From Desulfomonilia bacterium (GTDB lineage: Bacteria; Desulfobacterota; Desulfomonilia; UBA1062): 64,000 nucleotides of DNA. Under the pieces are notes generated by a model. The model did no database searches and was not told the DNA's origin. It worked only from the letters and a program-made list of their open reading frames with translations. How positions within the stretch are numbered: position 1 is the stretch's first letter; every line of letters begins with the position of its first letter. Of the stretch, positions 1 through 8,952 are shown piece by piece. The stretch lies in NCBI GenBank assembly GCA_036567785.1, contig DATCTV010000028.1:62001-126000 (forward strand). Direction: 5' to 3'. A program made the translations under genes and the position numbers.

Positions 1-2
1 CC

Positions 3-440
3 TACGTAAAAGGAGAGACGCCGCGGATAGCAGTTATCTTTGATGGCTTTAAAAGTTTTCTTGACTCATTCGTCGCCTACCTCGTAGCTCTCATATTCAT
101 ATTTCTCTGGAGCCTTCTACTTATAGTACCGGGCATTATAGCTGCAATATCATACTCGATGATGTTCCTGATCATGGCGGAAAATCCGGGGATGGACGGC
201 ATGTCCTCTATAAGAAAGAGCAAGGAGATGATGAACGGTTACAAGTGGAAATACTTCTGCCTCATGTGCAGGTTCATCGGTTGGTTCCTGCTCTGCATCA
301 TCACCTGCGGAATAGCCGGTATATGGGTGGGGCCCTACTGGGTAACCAGCAAGGTGCTCTTCTACGAGGACATCAAAAAGGAAAAGGCCCTGCTGATAAC
401 AGCTCCATCTTCTCAGACAGAACCCTTGATGCCTTCATGA
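3..440 (+). CDS. DUF975-like membrane protein, 3' part
   Basis: The reading frame is open from base 3 and the start lies left of the window, so only the last 145 codons are visible. The protein is very hydrophobic, with two predicted membrane segments near window positions 65-170 and 265-350. The pattern of glycines and of VGPY near the second helix resembles the DUF975 / glycerophosphodiester phosphodiesterase membrane-domain families of unknown function. The stop TGA (438-440) overlaps the ATG of the next gene in an ATGA junction, so the two are translationally coupled. Function unknown; the family call is from the general pattern only. Confidence 0.6.
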   Translation, partial: YVKGETPRIAVIFDGFKSFLDSFVAYLVALIFIFLWSLLLIVPGIIAAISYSMMFLIMAENPGMDGMSSIRKSKEMMNGYKWKYFCLMCRFIGWFLLCIITCGIAGIWVGPYWVTSKVLFYEDIKKEKALLITAPSSQTEPLMPS

Positions 441-1156
441 GGGTTTCCCTCTTCATCCCCTGCACCGTAGATATATTCATGCCGGACATCGGGGCGGCGG
501 TTTTCAGCCTGCTCAAGAGACTGGGATGCGAAGTTGTTTACCATCAGGAACAGACCTGCTGCGGTCAGGCGCATTTCAATGCAGGCCGCAGAAAGGACGC
601 CGCAAAACTCGCCAGACGCTTCATCAGCATATTCGAACACGACGATAACATAGTTTGCCCTTCAGGTTCATGCGTTTACATGGTGAAAAAACATTATCCG
701 GAACTGTTCGGTGGCGACGTCAGGTGGCTCAAGCGGGCAAAAAGGCTTGGAGAGCGGGTATTCGAACTGTCGGAATTCATCGTATCGAGGCTAGGCATCA
801 AAGATACGGACGCCCGGTTTAACGGCAAGGTCGCCTACCATGAATCCTGCCATCTGCTCAGAGGCCTTGGCGTTACCGGATATGCAAAAGAACTAATCTC
901 TCGAGTGAACGGCGCCCAGGTTGTACCTCTTGCCGGGGCCGATTCATGCTGCGGCTTCGGTGGAGAATTTTCGAACAATTACCCTGAAATTTCAGGAGCC
1001 CTGGTAAGTGACAAGGTTAAGAACTTCATCGCATCAGGGGCGGACGTGATCATCCTTTCCGAACCAGGGTGCCTGCTTAATATCATGGGATATCTGCACA
1101 GGCACCACCCGGATAAAAAGGCCATGCACATCGCAAATTTTCTGGCATCTCAGTAG
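437..1156 (+). CDS. lutA: Lactate utilization protein A, CCG-domain Fe-S subunit
   Basis: 239 residues. It carries two CCG domains: C9 with QTCCGQ (C41-C42), and a second ending in SCCGFGG (C171-C172). These cysteines bind Fe-S clusters in the LutA/GlpC/HdrB superfamily. With LutB and LutC it forms the cytoplasmic L-lactate dehydrogenase complex that oxidises lactate to pyruvate in bacteria using lactate as carbon or electron source. The start at 437 gives the normal LutA N-terminus (RVSLFIPC); an upstream ATG at 245 would add residues that are a shadow of the DUF975 frame. LutB begins 8 bases after its stop. Confidence 0.9.
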   Translation: MRVSLFIPCTVDIFMPDIGAAVFSLLKRLGCEVVYHQEQTCCGQAHFNAGRRKDAAKLARRFISIFEHDDNIVCPSGSCVYMVKKHYPELFGGDVRWLKRAKRLGERVFELSEFIVSRLGIKDTDARFNGKVAYHESCHLLRGLGVTGYAKELISRVNGAQVVPLAGADSCCGFGGEFSNNYPEISGALVSDKVKNFIASGADVIILSEPGCLLNIMGYLHRHHPDKKAMHIANFLASQ

Positions 1157-1164
1157 GCGCTGTA

Positions 1165-2577
1165 ATGGTAAAAAGAGCAGGCACCTTTATTGAAACCGCA
1201 AGAAAGGAAATGGCCAATCCTTTGAGCCAGGCCTTTCTCTCAGTTCTGCCTCCGGGATTCGCCGTAATGAAGCAGCTATCAATGTCGAGTTTTCCGGATC
1301 CTGCCGCTGCCATCGAACTGTCCAAGGCAATCAGGCAGGAAACCCTGACAAGGCTGCCGGAGCTTCTTGAAGAATTCGAGGAGAATGCGCTCTCTAACGG
1401 AGCCAGAGTCTTCTGGGCTGGTGACTCGGCTGCCGCGAACGAATACATACTGAACCTGTGCAGAGAAAAGGGCGCAGCATTTGTTACTAAAGGCAAATCC
1501 ATGATCACCGAAGAAACCGGCCTCAACAGCGCACTTGAAGAAGGCGGAATCGAGGTGTTTGAGACAGACCTCGGAGAGTTCATAACCCAGCAGATGGGAA
1601 GGCCGCCTTTTCACATTGTAGGGCCGGCCATCAATATCCCAGCAGCCGAGATAAGCGAAATCTTCCTTGAAAAAGGAATCATCAGCGAGCCTTCAAACGA
1701 CGCTGTGGCTCTGGGCAAGTCTGTCCGGGCATATCTCAGGGACAGGTTCAAGTCCGTAAAAGTGGGTATTACCGGAATCAACATGGCGGTCTCCTCGAGC
1801 GGCGCAATCATCAATGTGGAAAACGAAGGCAACATACGCCTTACCAAGAGCAGCCCGGAAACCCTCGTCGCTGTAATGAGCATTGAAAAAGTGGTGCCGG
1901 ATATGAACGATGCGCTCCATATTCTGAGAATTCTCTGCAGGCACTGCGTGGGGCAGAAGATTTCAGGGTATGTCACAATCGATACCGGACCAGCGAAACA
2001 AAGCGAACTTGACGGGCCGAAAGAGCTGCATATCATAATTCTGGATAACGGCAGATCAGAAATCTACCGCGACAGTCTCACAAGGCAGGCCCTTAAATGC
2101 ATACGCTGCGGTGCATGCCTCAACATCTGCCCGGTATACTCCAAGATCGGGGGCTATCCTTATGGATTCGCATATTCCGGCCCAATGGGGCAGATGCTGA
2201 ACCCGCTCTTTCTCGGGTTCCATAGGACAAAGGACCTGTTCAGCGCATGTACGCTGTGCGGTGCCTGCCGGGATGCATGTCCCGCCGGGATAGACCACCC
2301 CGGGCTGTTTCTGTATTACCGTTCACTTATAGCAGAAAATGCGGATCAGAAAGAAAAAGCGCTTTATGCATCCGCCGCGGCGGCAATGCAGAGCGGACTT
2401 GCCTGGAGGCTCGGGATAAAAACCGCTCGAGCCATTTTAAACAGAAACGCCAGAGACGGCTATGTAAGCAGCATAAGCGGCATAAAGAAGGGCTGGTTTT
2501 CAAACAGGGACCTGCCTGAGATTGCAAAGAAGACTTTCCATGAACTGTGGAAAGAACTTAACAGGAAAGATACATAA
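1165..2577 (+). CDS. lutB: Lactate utilization protein B, LUD domain plus ferredoxin-like Fe-S protein
   Basis: 470 residues, the normal size for LutB. An N-terminal LUD domain is followed by two [4Fe-4S] motifs of the CxxCxxCxxxCP type, starting at C312 (CIRCGACLNICP) and C362 (CTLCGACRDACP), and a helical C-terminal tail. LutB is the electron-transfer subunit of the LutABC L-lactate oxidation complex. It lies between lutA and lutC in the canonical order; its TAA stop overlaps the ATG of lutC by one base (TAATG), which implies coupled translation. No LldP/LctP lactate permease is visible in the window. Confidence 0.93.
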   Translation: MVKRAGTFIETARKEMANPLSQAFLSVLPPGFAVMKQLSMSSFPDPAAAIELSKAIRQETLTRLPELLEEFEENALSNGARVFWAGDSAAANEYILNLCREKGAAFVTKGKSMITEETGLNSALEEGGIEVFETDLGEFITQQMGRPPFHIVGPAINIPAAEISEIFLEKGIISEPSNDAVALGKSVRAYLRDRFKSVKVGITGINMAVSSSGAIINVENEGNIRLTKSSPETLVAVMSIEKVVPDMNDALHILRILCRHCVGQKISGYVTIDTGPAKQSELDGPKELHIIILDNGRSEIYRDSLTRQALKCIRCGACLNICPVYSKIGGYPYGFAYSGPMGQMLNPLFLGFHRTKDLFSACTLCGACRDACPAGIDHPGLFLYYRSLIAENADQKEKALYASAAAAMQSGLAWRLGIKTARAILNRNARDGYVSSISGIKKGWFSNRDLPEIAKKTFHELWKELNRKDT

Positions 2578-3230
2578 TGCAGACGGCAAGAGATAAAATC
2601 TTGAATGCCCTTAAATCAGCGCCGAAGGATGCTGCCGTTCCCAGACCGAAGACACCGTCCCTTAATGAAATGTCCTTAGGTAAAGAGGCTTTGATTGAGC
2701 GCTTTTCAGCTGAACTGGCCTCTCAGGCAGGCATATTGCACAGGGCCTCAGATATAACGGAAACCAGGCATATGCTTTCCGAAATTTCAAATGCTGAAGG
2801 CATCGAGTCTGTAATTGCATCAAATGATGAAATAACAAGGACCCTCGGATTGCCGGAATGGGGTCATTCAACCGGGATCAGAATTTTCTCAGCTGAAAAT
2901 CTTATGGGAAGAGAATCTCTCAAAGAAAAGGCGTTTTCAGCGGATGCAGGCCTCACAGGTGCGGCGTTCGCAGTAGCCGAATCAGGGACCATCGGGATTG
3001 CAGCAGTCACGGGCATGCCGCGCCTTGTTTCCATCGCCCCACCTGTTCATATAGCCGTTATCCCCCTTAACAGGCTTTATCCGACCTATGAAACCGCGAT
3101 AAAAGGCATTGAAACAATGCCGAGCGAGCTTATCCTGATCACGGGGCCAAGCTCAACCGCAGACATACAGGCGACGCCCTTTAAAGGCATGCACGGCCCG
3201 GGCAGGCTTTTTGTGATACTTCTGGGATAA
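2577..3230 (+). CDS. lutC: Lactate utilization protein C, LUD domain
   Basis: 217 residues with the LUD domain fold. The ESGTIGIA stretch and the C-terminal GPSSTADI signature are typical of LutC. It is the third subunit of the LutABC lactate oxidation complex. It overlaps lutB by one base and is the last gene of the operon; the opposite-strand RDD gene ends 24 bases further on, so the two transcription units converge. Confidence 0.92.
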   Translation: MQTARDKILNALKSAPKDAAVPRPKTPSLNEMSLGKEALIERFSAELASQAGILHRASDITETRHMLSEISNAEGIESVIASNDEITRTLGLPEWGHSTGIRIFSAENLMGRESLKEKAFSADAGLTGAAFAVAESGTIGIAAVTGMPRLVSIAPPVHIAVIPLNRLYPTYETAIKGIETMPSELILITGPSSTADIQATPFKGMHGPGRLFVILLG

Positions 3231-3253
3231 TCATTGCCCGGATTTTTAAGACG

Positions 3254-5206
3254 TCATTTCAGATTTGAAGCGGACTTTATCATTTCCTTATCTATATCCG
3301 GTATCGCGATCTCATAATCAAAGGGCATGCTTTTTTCATTAAACGGTCTGAATGAAATGACCTTTCTTTCAGCATCCCATTTCATGGTCAGTCCGGAATA
3401 AGGATCGCCGTATTTCATGGAATTGTCCTTGAGAAACTGTTCGATTTTGTCTGCCGGTACCTTATTCAACCTTATAAGCCTTTTAAGCTGAACGAGCCTG
3501 ATGAGGCCGTCAGCATCATGAAGCCTGAGTTGACAATCGGAATATGCAGACGCGGCAATAGAAGCCAGAATTGTCCCGATGGGATTGTGTATATAATCAC
3601 AACATCTTGTAAGGCTGTTTTCACATCTGCCTTTATTGGCTGGAAAATCCCTGATTTCCATCTCGCTCATTTTACTGTTACATTCATATATTTTGTAATA
3701 ACTCTTTATCGTGGCGTTGTCCTTGAACAGCCAGGTCATTGACCTCTTCCGTTCCTGCGGTGTAGTTTGGACAAGGATGTCCCTAACGGCATTTTCAAAA
3801 AAATCTTCACTTCCGGGATCATTTTCTTCTTTATATGTACTCAACGCATATGCGGGAGAAGCAAGAGCCATATCAAGGTTTGCTTTGACCTCATATTTTA
3901 AGGCCGGCCTCAGCGACCTTTCCTGAAGGTTCAGCGGGGTTATCTTTTCTACTGACTTATTGAGCGTATCAGACATGTCTTTTTCTGTGTCCATAAGCTG
4001 TGAATAAAAATGGATGTCTCTTTTGAGCCAGGTAACGAAAACAAGTTTGGCGATCAACGTGTCGGCCTGCGCAAGCATCGAGCGGTAAAACCGCATATCC
4101 CTTTCAAGCCTTGCAATTGCTTCTTTCTTATCACCTTTCATATAAGAAACAGCAATCGATGAAAGTTTCAGACAATGCATTATTCTCAAGCTTCCAAAGT
4201 TTATTATTGGCGGCAGCATGTTAGGCTTTAAGGTTGTCTGGAAACAGGAATAATCATAGAGTCTGTCATACCTTTTCATTACTGTGGCGTAGCTGTTTCC
4301 GGGCAGCATCTTTTCATAATTTGTGCTGCAATATGTTTTGATGCATTCGTTTTCCAATGGATCACATATGTTATTAATATCTTTTCCCAGCTGTATCTTT
4401 TCGGATTCTTTCAAATTGAGTTCATCAAAGTAATCTCTGTCTTTATGATCATTCAGAGCCTTCCGGTATTTTTCTGCCTGATTCTTCCCTGTTTGATAAG
4501 GATCCTCATTTTCACTTGCCATTATTCCTGTCAGGAAAATGAAGGCGTTCTTATCCTCATTGCACCTGATATTTTCATCAGCCATCCATGCTTTTATTTC
4601 AGGTGAAAGCATATCATCAAAAAATACAGTTTTAACCCCAAACAAGACGACGATTACAAAGGCAAGGCAGGCAAGCGCAAAGACCACCCTGAAAATCTTT
4701 GTCTCTCTTGGCTGTGAAACTGTCGGAAATAAAGTTGTTTCCGAGGTGATTTTTTTATTAACAACAACAGTATCGGCAAGCTTGTCATGCCAGCCCTGTT
4801 TCCTGGAATCGAACGTAATCCATATAAATCCGAGCCCAAGAGGAAAGGCCGAAAGAATATATGCCAGATATCTTATAATCAGTTTTGTGACTGACGGCTT
4901 CAAACCTGTTGATGCATCTACGATCTTCGCTCCGACGATAATCTTTCCCGGAGTTGCAGAAAAAACCGCCCAGCAGAAAACTGATAATATCCCGGCTGGA
5001 ATTACCAACAAAAATATAAAAAGCAGGACGGGATTGCTTATTGGTGATTTTATGAATATACCCGGAAAAATGTTTATACCGGTTACTGCAACAACAATAC
5101 CCAGAATGGAAAATATAAATGAGGCATGAAATACGCAATAATCGAGAAGAGTTGCAACAATCCTCAGCCAGAAACCCCTGTATGATTTTCCGGAATTCTC
5201 TTCCAT
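3254..5206 (-). CDS. RDD-domain membrane protein with large soluble C-terminal part
   Basis: 650 residues from the chosen ATG at 5206, which has a GGAG box five bases upstream; the frame is open to 5269 but the extra 21 residues have no ribosome site. Residues of about 8-160 form an RDD domain: RGFWLRIVATLLDY, a TPGK motif in the second helix pair and QGWHDKLADTVVV at its end. One further membrane helix follows, then about 430 residues of mainly helical soluble sequence. RDD proteins are membrane proteins, some linked to ion exchange, but the function of this long form is unknown. It is divergent from the ACP operon, with a 154-base gap. Confidence 0.75.
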   Translation of the reverse strand: MEENSGKSYRGFWLRIVATLLDYCVFHASFIFSILGIVVAVTGINIFPGIFIKSPISNPVLLFIFLLVIPAGILSVFCWAVFSATPGKIIVGAKIVDASTGLKPSVTKLIIRYLAYILSAFPLGLGFIWITFDSRKQGWHDKLADTVVVNKKITSETTLFPTVSQPRETKIFRVVFALACLAFVIVVLFGVKTVFFDDMLSPEIKAWMADENIRCNEDKNAFIFLTGIMASENEDPYQTGKNQAEKYRKALNDHKDRDYFDELNLKESEKIQLGKDINNICDPLENECIKTYCSTNYEKMLPGNSYATVMKRYDRLYDYSCFQTTLKPNMLPPIINFGSLRIMHCLKLSSIAVSYMKGDKKEAIARLERDMRFYRSMLAQADTLIAKLVFVTWLKRDIHFYSQLMDTEKDMSDTLNKSVEKITPLNLQERSLRPALKYEVKANLDMALASPAYALSTYKEENDPGSEDFFENAVRDILVQTTPQERKRSMTWLFKDNATIKSYYKIYECNSKMSEMEIRDFPANKGRCENSLTRCCDYIHNPIGTILASIAASAYSDCQLRLHDADGLIRLVQLKRLIRLNKVPADKIEQFLKDNSMKYGDPYSGLTMKWDAERKVISFRPFNEKSMPFDYEIAIPDIDKEMIKSASNLK

Positions 5207-5360
5207 AACTCTCCAGGCCTCCATTTCAATAAAATATATCCGATGAATTCCTGATAAACCATATTCCAAAGCGGTACAACTTGAAATAACTTCAGGAAAC
5301 CCTTATCAGTTGCAGATGAATTGCCGATATGTTCCTACATAATCATGTTTAGGAGGAAAC

Positions 5361-5621
5361 ATGCCTTCATCAAGTTCTATAAAAGAAACGGTTATGAATT
5401 TTATTCGCGAGAACTTCATCATGGGACGCAGTGATGTCGTGCTTGATGAAAAAGTTTCATTGATAGATTCCGGCGTTATGGATTCAACCGGAGTGCTGGA
5501 GCTTGTCGAGTTCCTCGAGTCAAAATATTCGATCAAAATAGAGGATGAAGAGCTTGTCCCGGAAAACCTCGAGACGATTGAGAATATAATCGGCTTCCTT
5601 AAGACAAAAGGCGTTCAGTAG
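5361..5621 (+). CDS. Acyl carrier protein
   Basis: 86 residues. The phosphopantetheine attachment site is DSTG with Ser42, in the family context LIDSGVMDSTGVLELV. The small size, acidic helices and absence of the DSL motif of fatty-acid-synthesis ACPs point to a dedicated carrier protein serving the next two genes. A good Shine-Dalgarno (AGGAGG) precedes the ATG. Its TAG stop overlaps the GTG start of the acyl-AMP ligase by one base, so the carrier and its probable loading enzyme are coupled. Confidence 0.9.
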   Translation: MPSSSSIKETVMNFIRENFIMGRSDVVLDEKVSLIDSGVMDSTGVLELVEFLESKYSIKIEDEELVPENLETIENIIGFLKTKGVQ

Positions 5622-7126
5622 TGTTCCTGCTGGTTCACCACCATCTTGAAGTTCAGGCTGACAAACAGCCTGGCAAAACCGCCGTATTTCATGGAGGTGA
5701 AACAGCAACCTATTCGGATATCGAAAAAAAGGCCAACAGGGTCGCCAATTTTCTTATCGAAAACAAAATCAAAACCGGCGACAGGGTCCTGGTCGTCATT
5801 GAAAACTCCATAGAAAACATCGCCGCCTACTACGGCATCCTGAAGGCGGGCGGCATAAGCGTAGAGGTCCATGACCGCTCCGCAAAACCCGAGATCGAGT
5901 ATTATCTGGAAAATTCAGGCGCGAAGTTCTGCCTGCTTTCAAGGGCGACAGCACCAAAGCTTTCAGGAATATCATGCAGAACGATAATCGGGCCTGAGAC
6001 TGAATTTGACAATCCAGGCGGCGAATACATTTTTTCATCCGAAATCGATTCCATGCCTGATACAAGGCCGGCAGCAGATGTGAAACCTGAAAATCTGGCG
6101 GCAATAGTCTACACCTCGGGCAGTACAGGCAAACCAAAGGGCGTCATGCTCACACACGGAAACCTTGTAGCCAACACAAAATCCATAGTGTCATATCTCG
6201 GTCTGACACCTGAAGACAGGGCCATGTCCATACTGCCTTTCTATTATGTCTACGGTAAAACCGTACTCAACACGCATTTCAGATCAGGTGGTTCAATTGT
6301 AATCAACAACCGTTTTGCATTTCCGAATTCTGTAATCGACGAGATGGTGAAAAAGGAAGTAACCCTGTTTGCAGGAGTGCCTTCCACATTCGCCATTCTG
6401 CTCAACCGTTCGATTTTCTCCAAAACGGACATTCCAAGCCTTCGCATTGTGACACAGGCGGGCGGCGCGATGGCACCCGCGCTTATCAGGAGGCTTCTTG
6501 AAGTCCTGAAGCATGCGAGACTCTATGTAATGTACGGCGCGACAGAGGCCTCTGCCCGCATATCATATCTGCCGCCCGAAAGACTTACTGACAAGCTCGG
6601 TTCCATAGGCATCCCGATCCCTGACGTGGAGCTTTCGGTCCGGGATGATCATGGAAATATGGTGGCGCCTTTCATGGAAGGCAACATCTGTGCGAAAGGC
6701 CCCAATATCATGCAGGGCTACTGGAATGACGCCATAGAGACGGCAAAAGCTATCAAAGACTGGGGCCTTGTCACCGGAGACCTGGGCTATATGGATGACG
6801 AGGGTTTTTTCTTCCTGACAGGCAGAAAAAAACAAATGCTGAAAATCGGCGGCGAGCGCGTGTCTCCTAAGGAAATCGAGGACACCATAATCGAATCACC
6901 CGATGTCCATGAGGCAGCCGTAATCGGGAAACCAGATGAACTGCTCGGTGAAGTTCCCGCGGCCTATATCGTGCCGGTAGATGCAAAGACATTCAACCTC
7001 GAGGAGCTTGCCGCGCATGTAAGAAGCAGACTCGCCGCACACAAGCAGCCGAAGGAATGGAACATCATGAAGGGCCTGCCTAAAAAACCTTCGGGAAAGA
7101 TAGACAAGGAGGCTTTAAAGAAATGA
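5621..7126 (+). CDS. AMP-forming acyl/amino acid ligase, probable ACP-loading enzyme
   Basis: 501 residues, ANL superfamily of adenylate-forming enzymes. The P-loop YTSGSTGKPKG lies at about residues 164-174, the YGATE motif (A5) near 305, TGD (A7) near 386, and the C-terminal A10 lysine in PSGKIDKEALK. It should activate a carboxylic acid as acyl-AMP and transfer it to a thiol; with the ACP gene directly upstream the likely acceptor is that ACP. The start is GTG at 5621, overlapping the ACP stop. Substrate cannot be read from sequence. The related AMP ligases of exosortase/PEP-CTERM polysaccharide loci are one possible relative. Confidence 0.88.
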   Translation: MFLLVHHHLEVQADKQPGKTAVFHGGETATYSDIEKKANRVANFLIENKIKTGDRVLVVIENSIENIAAYYGILKAGGISVEVHDRSAKPEIEYYLENSGAKFCLLSRATAPKLSGISCRTIIGPETEFDNPGGEYIFSSEIDSMPDTRPAADVKPENLAAIVYTSGSTGKPKGVMLTHGNLVANTKSIVSYLGLTPEDRAMSILPFYYVYGKTVLNTHFRSGGSIVINNRFAFPNSVIDEMVKKEVTLFAGVPSTFAILLNRSIFSKTDIPSLRIVTQAGGAMAPALIRRLLEVLKHARLYVMYGATEASARISYLPPERLTDKLGSIGIPIPDVELSVRDDHGNMVAPFMEGNICAKGPNIMQGYWNDAIETAKAIKDWGLVTGDLGYMDDEGFFFLTGRKKQMLKIGGERVSPKEIEDTIIESPDVHEAAVIGKPDELLGEVPAAYIVPVDAKTFNLEELAAHVRSRLAAHKQPKEWNIMKGLPKKPSGKIDKEALKK

Positions 7127-8118
7127 ATACATGCTCAAAATGCGTTCTGGGCGATACGTTTCCCGGCATATCGTTTGACGATGCTGGTGTCTGCAACTAC
7201 TGCAGCCATACGCCTCTGCCGACACCTGAAGAAAAGCTGGAGCATTTGAAAAAGTTCGAGCAGCTCCTTGATGAAAACAGAGGCAAGGCGGTTTTCGATG
7301 TCCTATTGGCATATTCCGGCGGCAAGGATTCCACATACACGATGATGGTGCTTGCCGAAAAATACAAAATGAACATCCTGGCATTCACTTTCGACAACGG
7401 CTTTGTTTCTGAACAGGCGAAGAAGAACATCACCCTCATGACAGATAAGCTCGGAGCGACATCGGTCTTCATAAGGCCGCCCTTTCCTCTAATGAAAAAG
7501 GCCTTCGCACTTGCCGCAGACAAGGACATCTACAGCCCGAAAACGCTCGACCGCGCAAGCTCGATATGCACCACATGCATCGGCATGGTCAAGGCGATGA
7601 TTTTAAAGACCGCAATCGCCTACGGCATCCCGCTGGTCGCCTACGGCTGGTCGCCCGGTCAGGCGCCCATATCTTCAGCAATCATGAAGACGAACCCCAG
7701 GCTCCAGCGTATTACCCAGCGAACGGTCAGAGACCCGCTGCTCTCATCAATCGGTCAGGAACTGGGCAAGTATTTTCTGACAGATGAAGACCTGAATGCC
7801 GATGCATCGAGATGGCCAGTCAATATACATCCTCTCGCCTTCATGGACTACAACGAGGACAGAATCGTAGAGATCATAACTGGCATGGGCTGGGTCAAGC
7901 CTCTGGATACAGACCCAAACTCTTCAAACTGCCTGCTGAACGCTCTGGCGAACTACGTCCACCGCAAGCGCTTCAACTTCCATCCTTATGCCTGGGAAAT
8001 AGCGGGTATTGTCCGCTCAGGCCAGATGGACCGCAAAGACGGTATTGAAAAGGTCACGCAGGATGAAGACCTCAATATGGTGAACTACGCGGCAGAGCTG
8101 CTCGGTGTGAAGGTATAG
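7123..8118 (+). CDS. PP-loop ATPase of the N-acetyl sugar amidotransferase (WbpG/PseA-like) type
   Basis: 331 residues. The N-terminus has a paired-cysteine zinc-ribbon-like segment (CSKC and CNYC, separated by PGISFDDAGV), followed by the PP-loop SGGKDS at residues 65-70 and a later CTTC. This order matches WbpG/PseA/WbuX enzymes, which adenylate a sugar N-acetyl group and replace it with an amidine using ammonia. Those normally pair with HisH/HisF-like ammonia-supplying subunits; none is present here. Instead the gene overlaps the acyl-AMP ligase by an ATGA junction. The substrate might therefore be an ACP-bound acyl group, an inference from context only. Confidence 0.82.
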   Translation: MNTCSKCVLGDTFPGISFDDAGVCNYCSHTPLPTPEEKLEHLKKFEQLLDENRGKAVFDVLLAYSGGKDSTYTMMVLAEKYKMNILAFTFDNGFVSEQAKKNITLMTDKLGATSVFIRPPFPLMKKAFALAADKDIYSPKTLDRASSICTTCIGMVKAMILKTAIAYGIPLVAYGWSPGQAPISSAIMKTNPRLQRITQRTVRDPLLSSIGQELGKYFLTDEDLNADASRWPVNIHPLAFMDYNEDRIVEIITGMGWVKPLDTDPNSSNCLLNALANYVHRKRFNFHPYAWEIAGIVRSGQMDRKDGIEKVTQDEDLNMVNYAAELLGVKV

Positions 8119-8175
8119 AATAACTTCAGCTTCACCTCGTACAGTATCTTGCACACCTTTCCTGCTTGATAATGC

Positions 8176-8193
8176 AGATGCTTTCAAGCATCT
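8176..8193 (+). terminator. Inverted repeat downstream of the ACP operon
   Basis: Perfect 8-base arms AGATGCTT / AAGCATCT separated by two bases, followed by TTATT. It lies 57 bases past the stop of the PP-loop gene and before the end of the convergent rubrerythrin gene. It fits a weak intrinsic terminator, although the T-tract is short. Confidence 0.45.
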
Positions 8194-8227
8194 TTATTAC
8201 GTCAGCAAATGTCGGGCTTACACCATC

Positions 8228-8725
8228 TTAATCTACTTTCTTGAACATCTTTCCTTTAGCTCCGCATACCGGACAGGTCTCTGGCGCTTCCTTCTCTGAG
8301 GTATATCCGCATACTGGACATACATAATAGCTGTAAGATTCATTTGTACTTTCCAGATTATCAAGGACCTGCTGATAGAGACGGGCATGAATCTTCTCAA
8401 CTTCATTGGCAAAATTAAAAGACCGCTCCGCTTCTTTATTGCCTTCAGCCTTAGCGGTTTCAATCATACCAGGATACATGCTTTTGAATTCATGAGTTTC
8501 CCCGGCTATTGCCTCCTGCAGATTTTCCTTTGTAGATCGAATTCCTTTTAATGCCCGCAAATGCGCATGGGCATGAACTGTTTCCGCTTCAGCAGCCGCC
8601 CGGAACAATTTTGCCGCCTGTGAGAATCCTTCCTGATCGGCCTTGACCGCAAAAGCCAGATATTTCCGGTTTGCCTGTGATTCTCCGGCGAAAGCCTCTT
8701 TCAAAGCATCTTCTGATTTGGACAT
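8228..8725 (-). CDS. rbr: Rubrerythrin
   Basis: 165 residues. The N-terminal ferritin-like four-helix domain carries diiron ligands in EAFAGESQANRKY and the ExxH pair AEAETVHAHAH; the second half has HEFKSMYPGM and EVEKIHARLY. The C-terminal rubredoxin-like domain has two CPxCG motifs (CPVCGY and CPVCGA). Rubrerythrin reduces hydrogen peroxide in the cytoplasm of anaerobes and microaerophiles. A GGAG ribosome site precedes the ATG. It appears to be a single-gene unit, convergent with the ACP operon. Confidence 0.95.
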   Translation of the reverse strand: MSKSEDALKEAFAGESQANRKYLAFAVKADQEGFSQAAKLFRAAAEAETVHAHAHLRALKGIRSTKENLQEAIAGETHEFKSMYPGMIETAKAEGNKEAERSFNFANEVEKIHARLYQQVLDNLESTNESYSYYVCPVCGYTSEKEAPETCPVCGAKGKMFKKVD

Positions 8726-8952
8726 GATATTCTCCTTTGAATTATTTTTTCTTTTGACCCGTATTCAACACTTATACCATTTTAAAAAAGTCAGGGTTCA
8801 GTCATATTTGCAGACATCACATGTCATGAAGAGATCAATTCTCGAGCTGGTGTGAAGATATCATTTGCATACAATCAAGCTGAAGTCAGTTCCAAAATTC
8901 ATATAAATGTCCGGACAGGGACCTCCCGAGATGACCACGGATATCCGCCTGC

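Noticed and set aside
413-640. Antisense frames opposite lutA, lutB, the RDD gene, pheT and other large genes (for example 413-640, 1083-1583, 4539-5129)
   Set aside because: They are shadows of well-supported genes with no homology-like motifs or ribosome sites.
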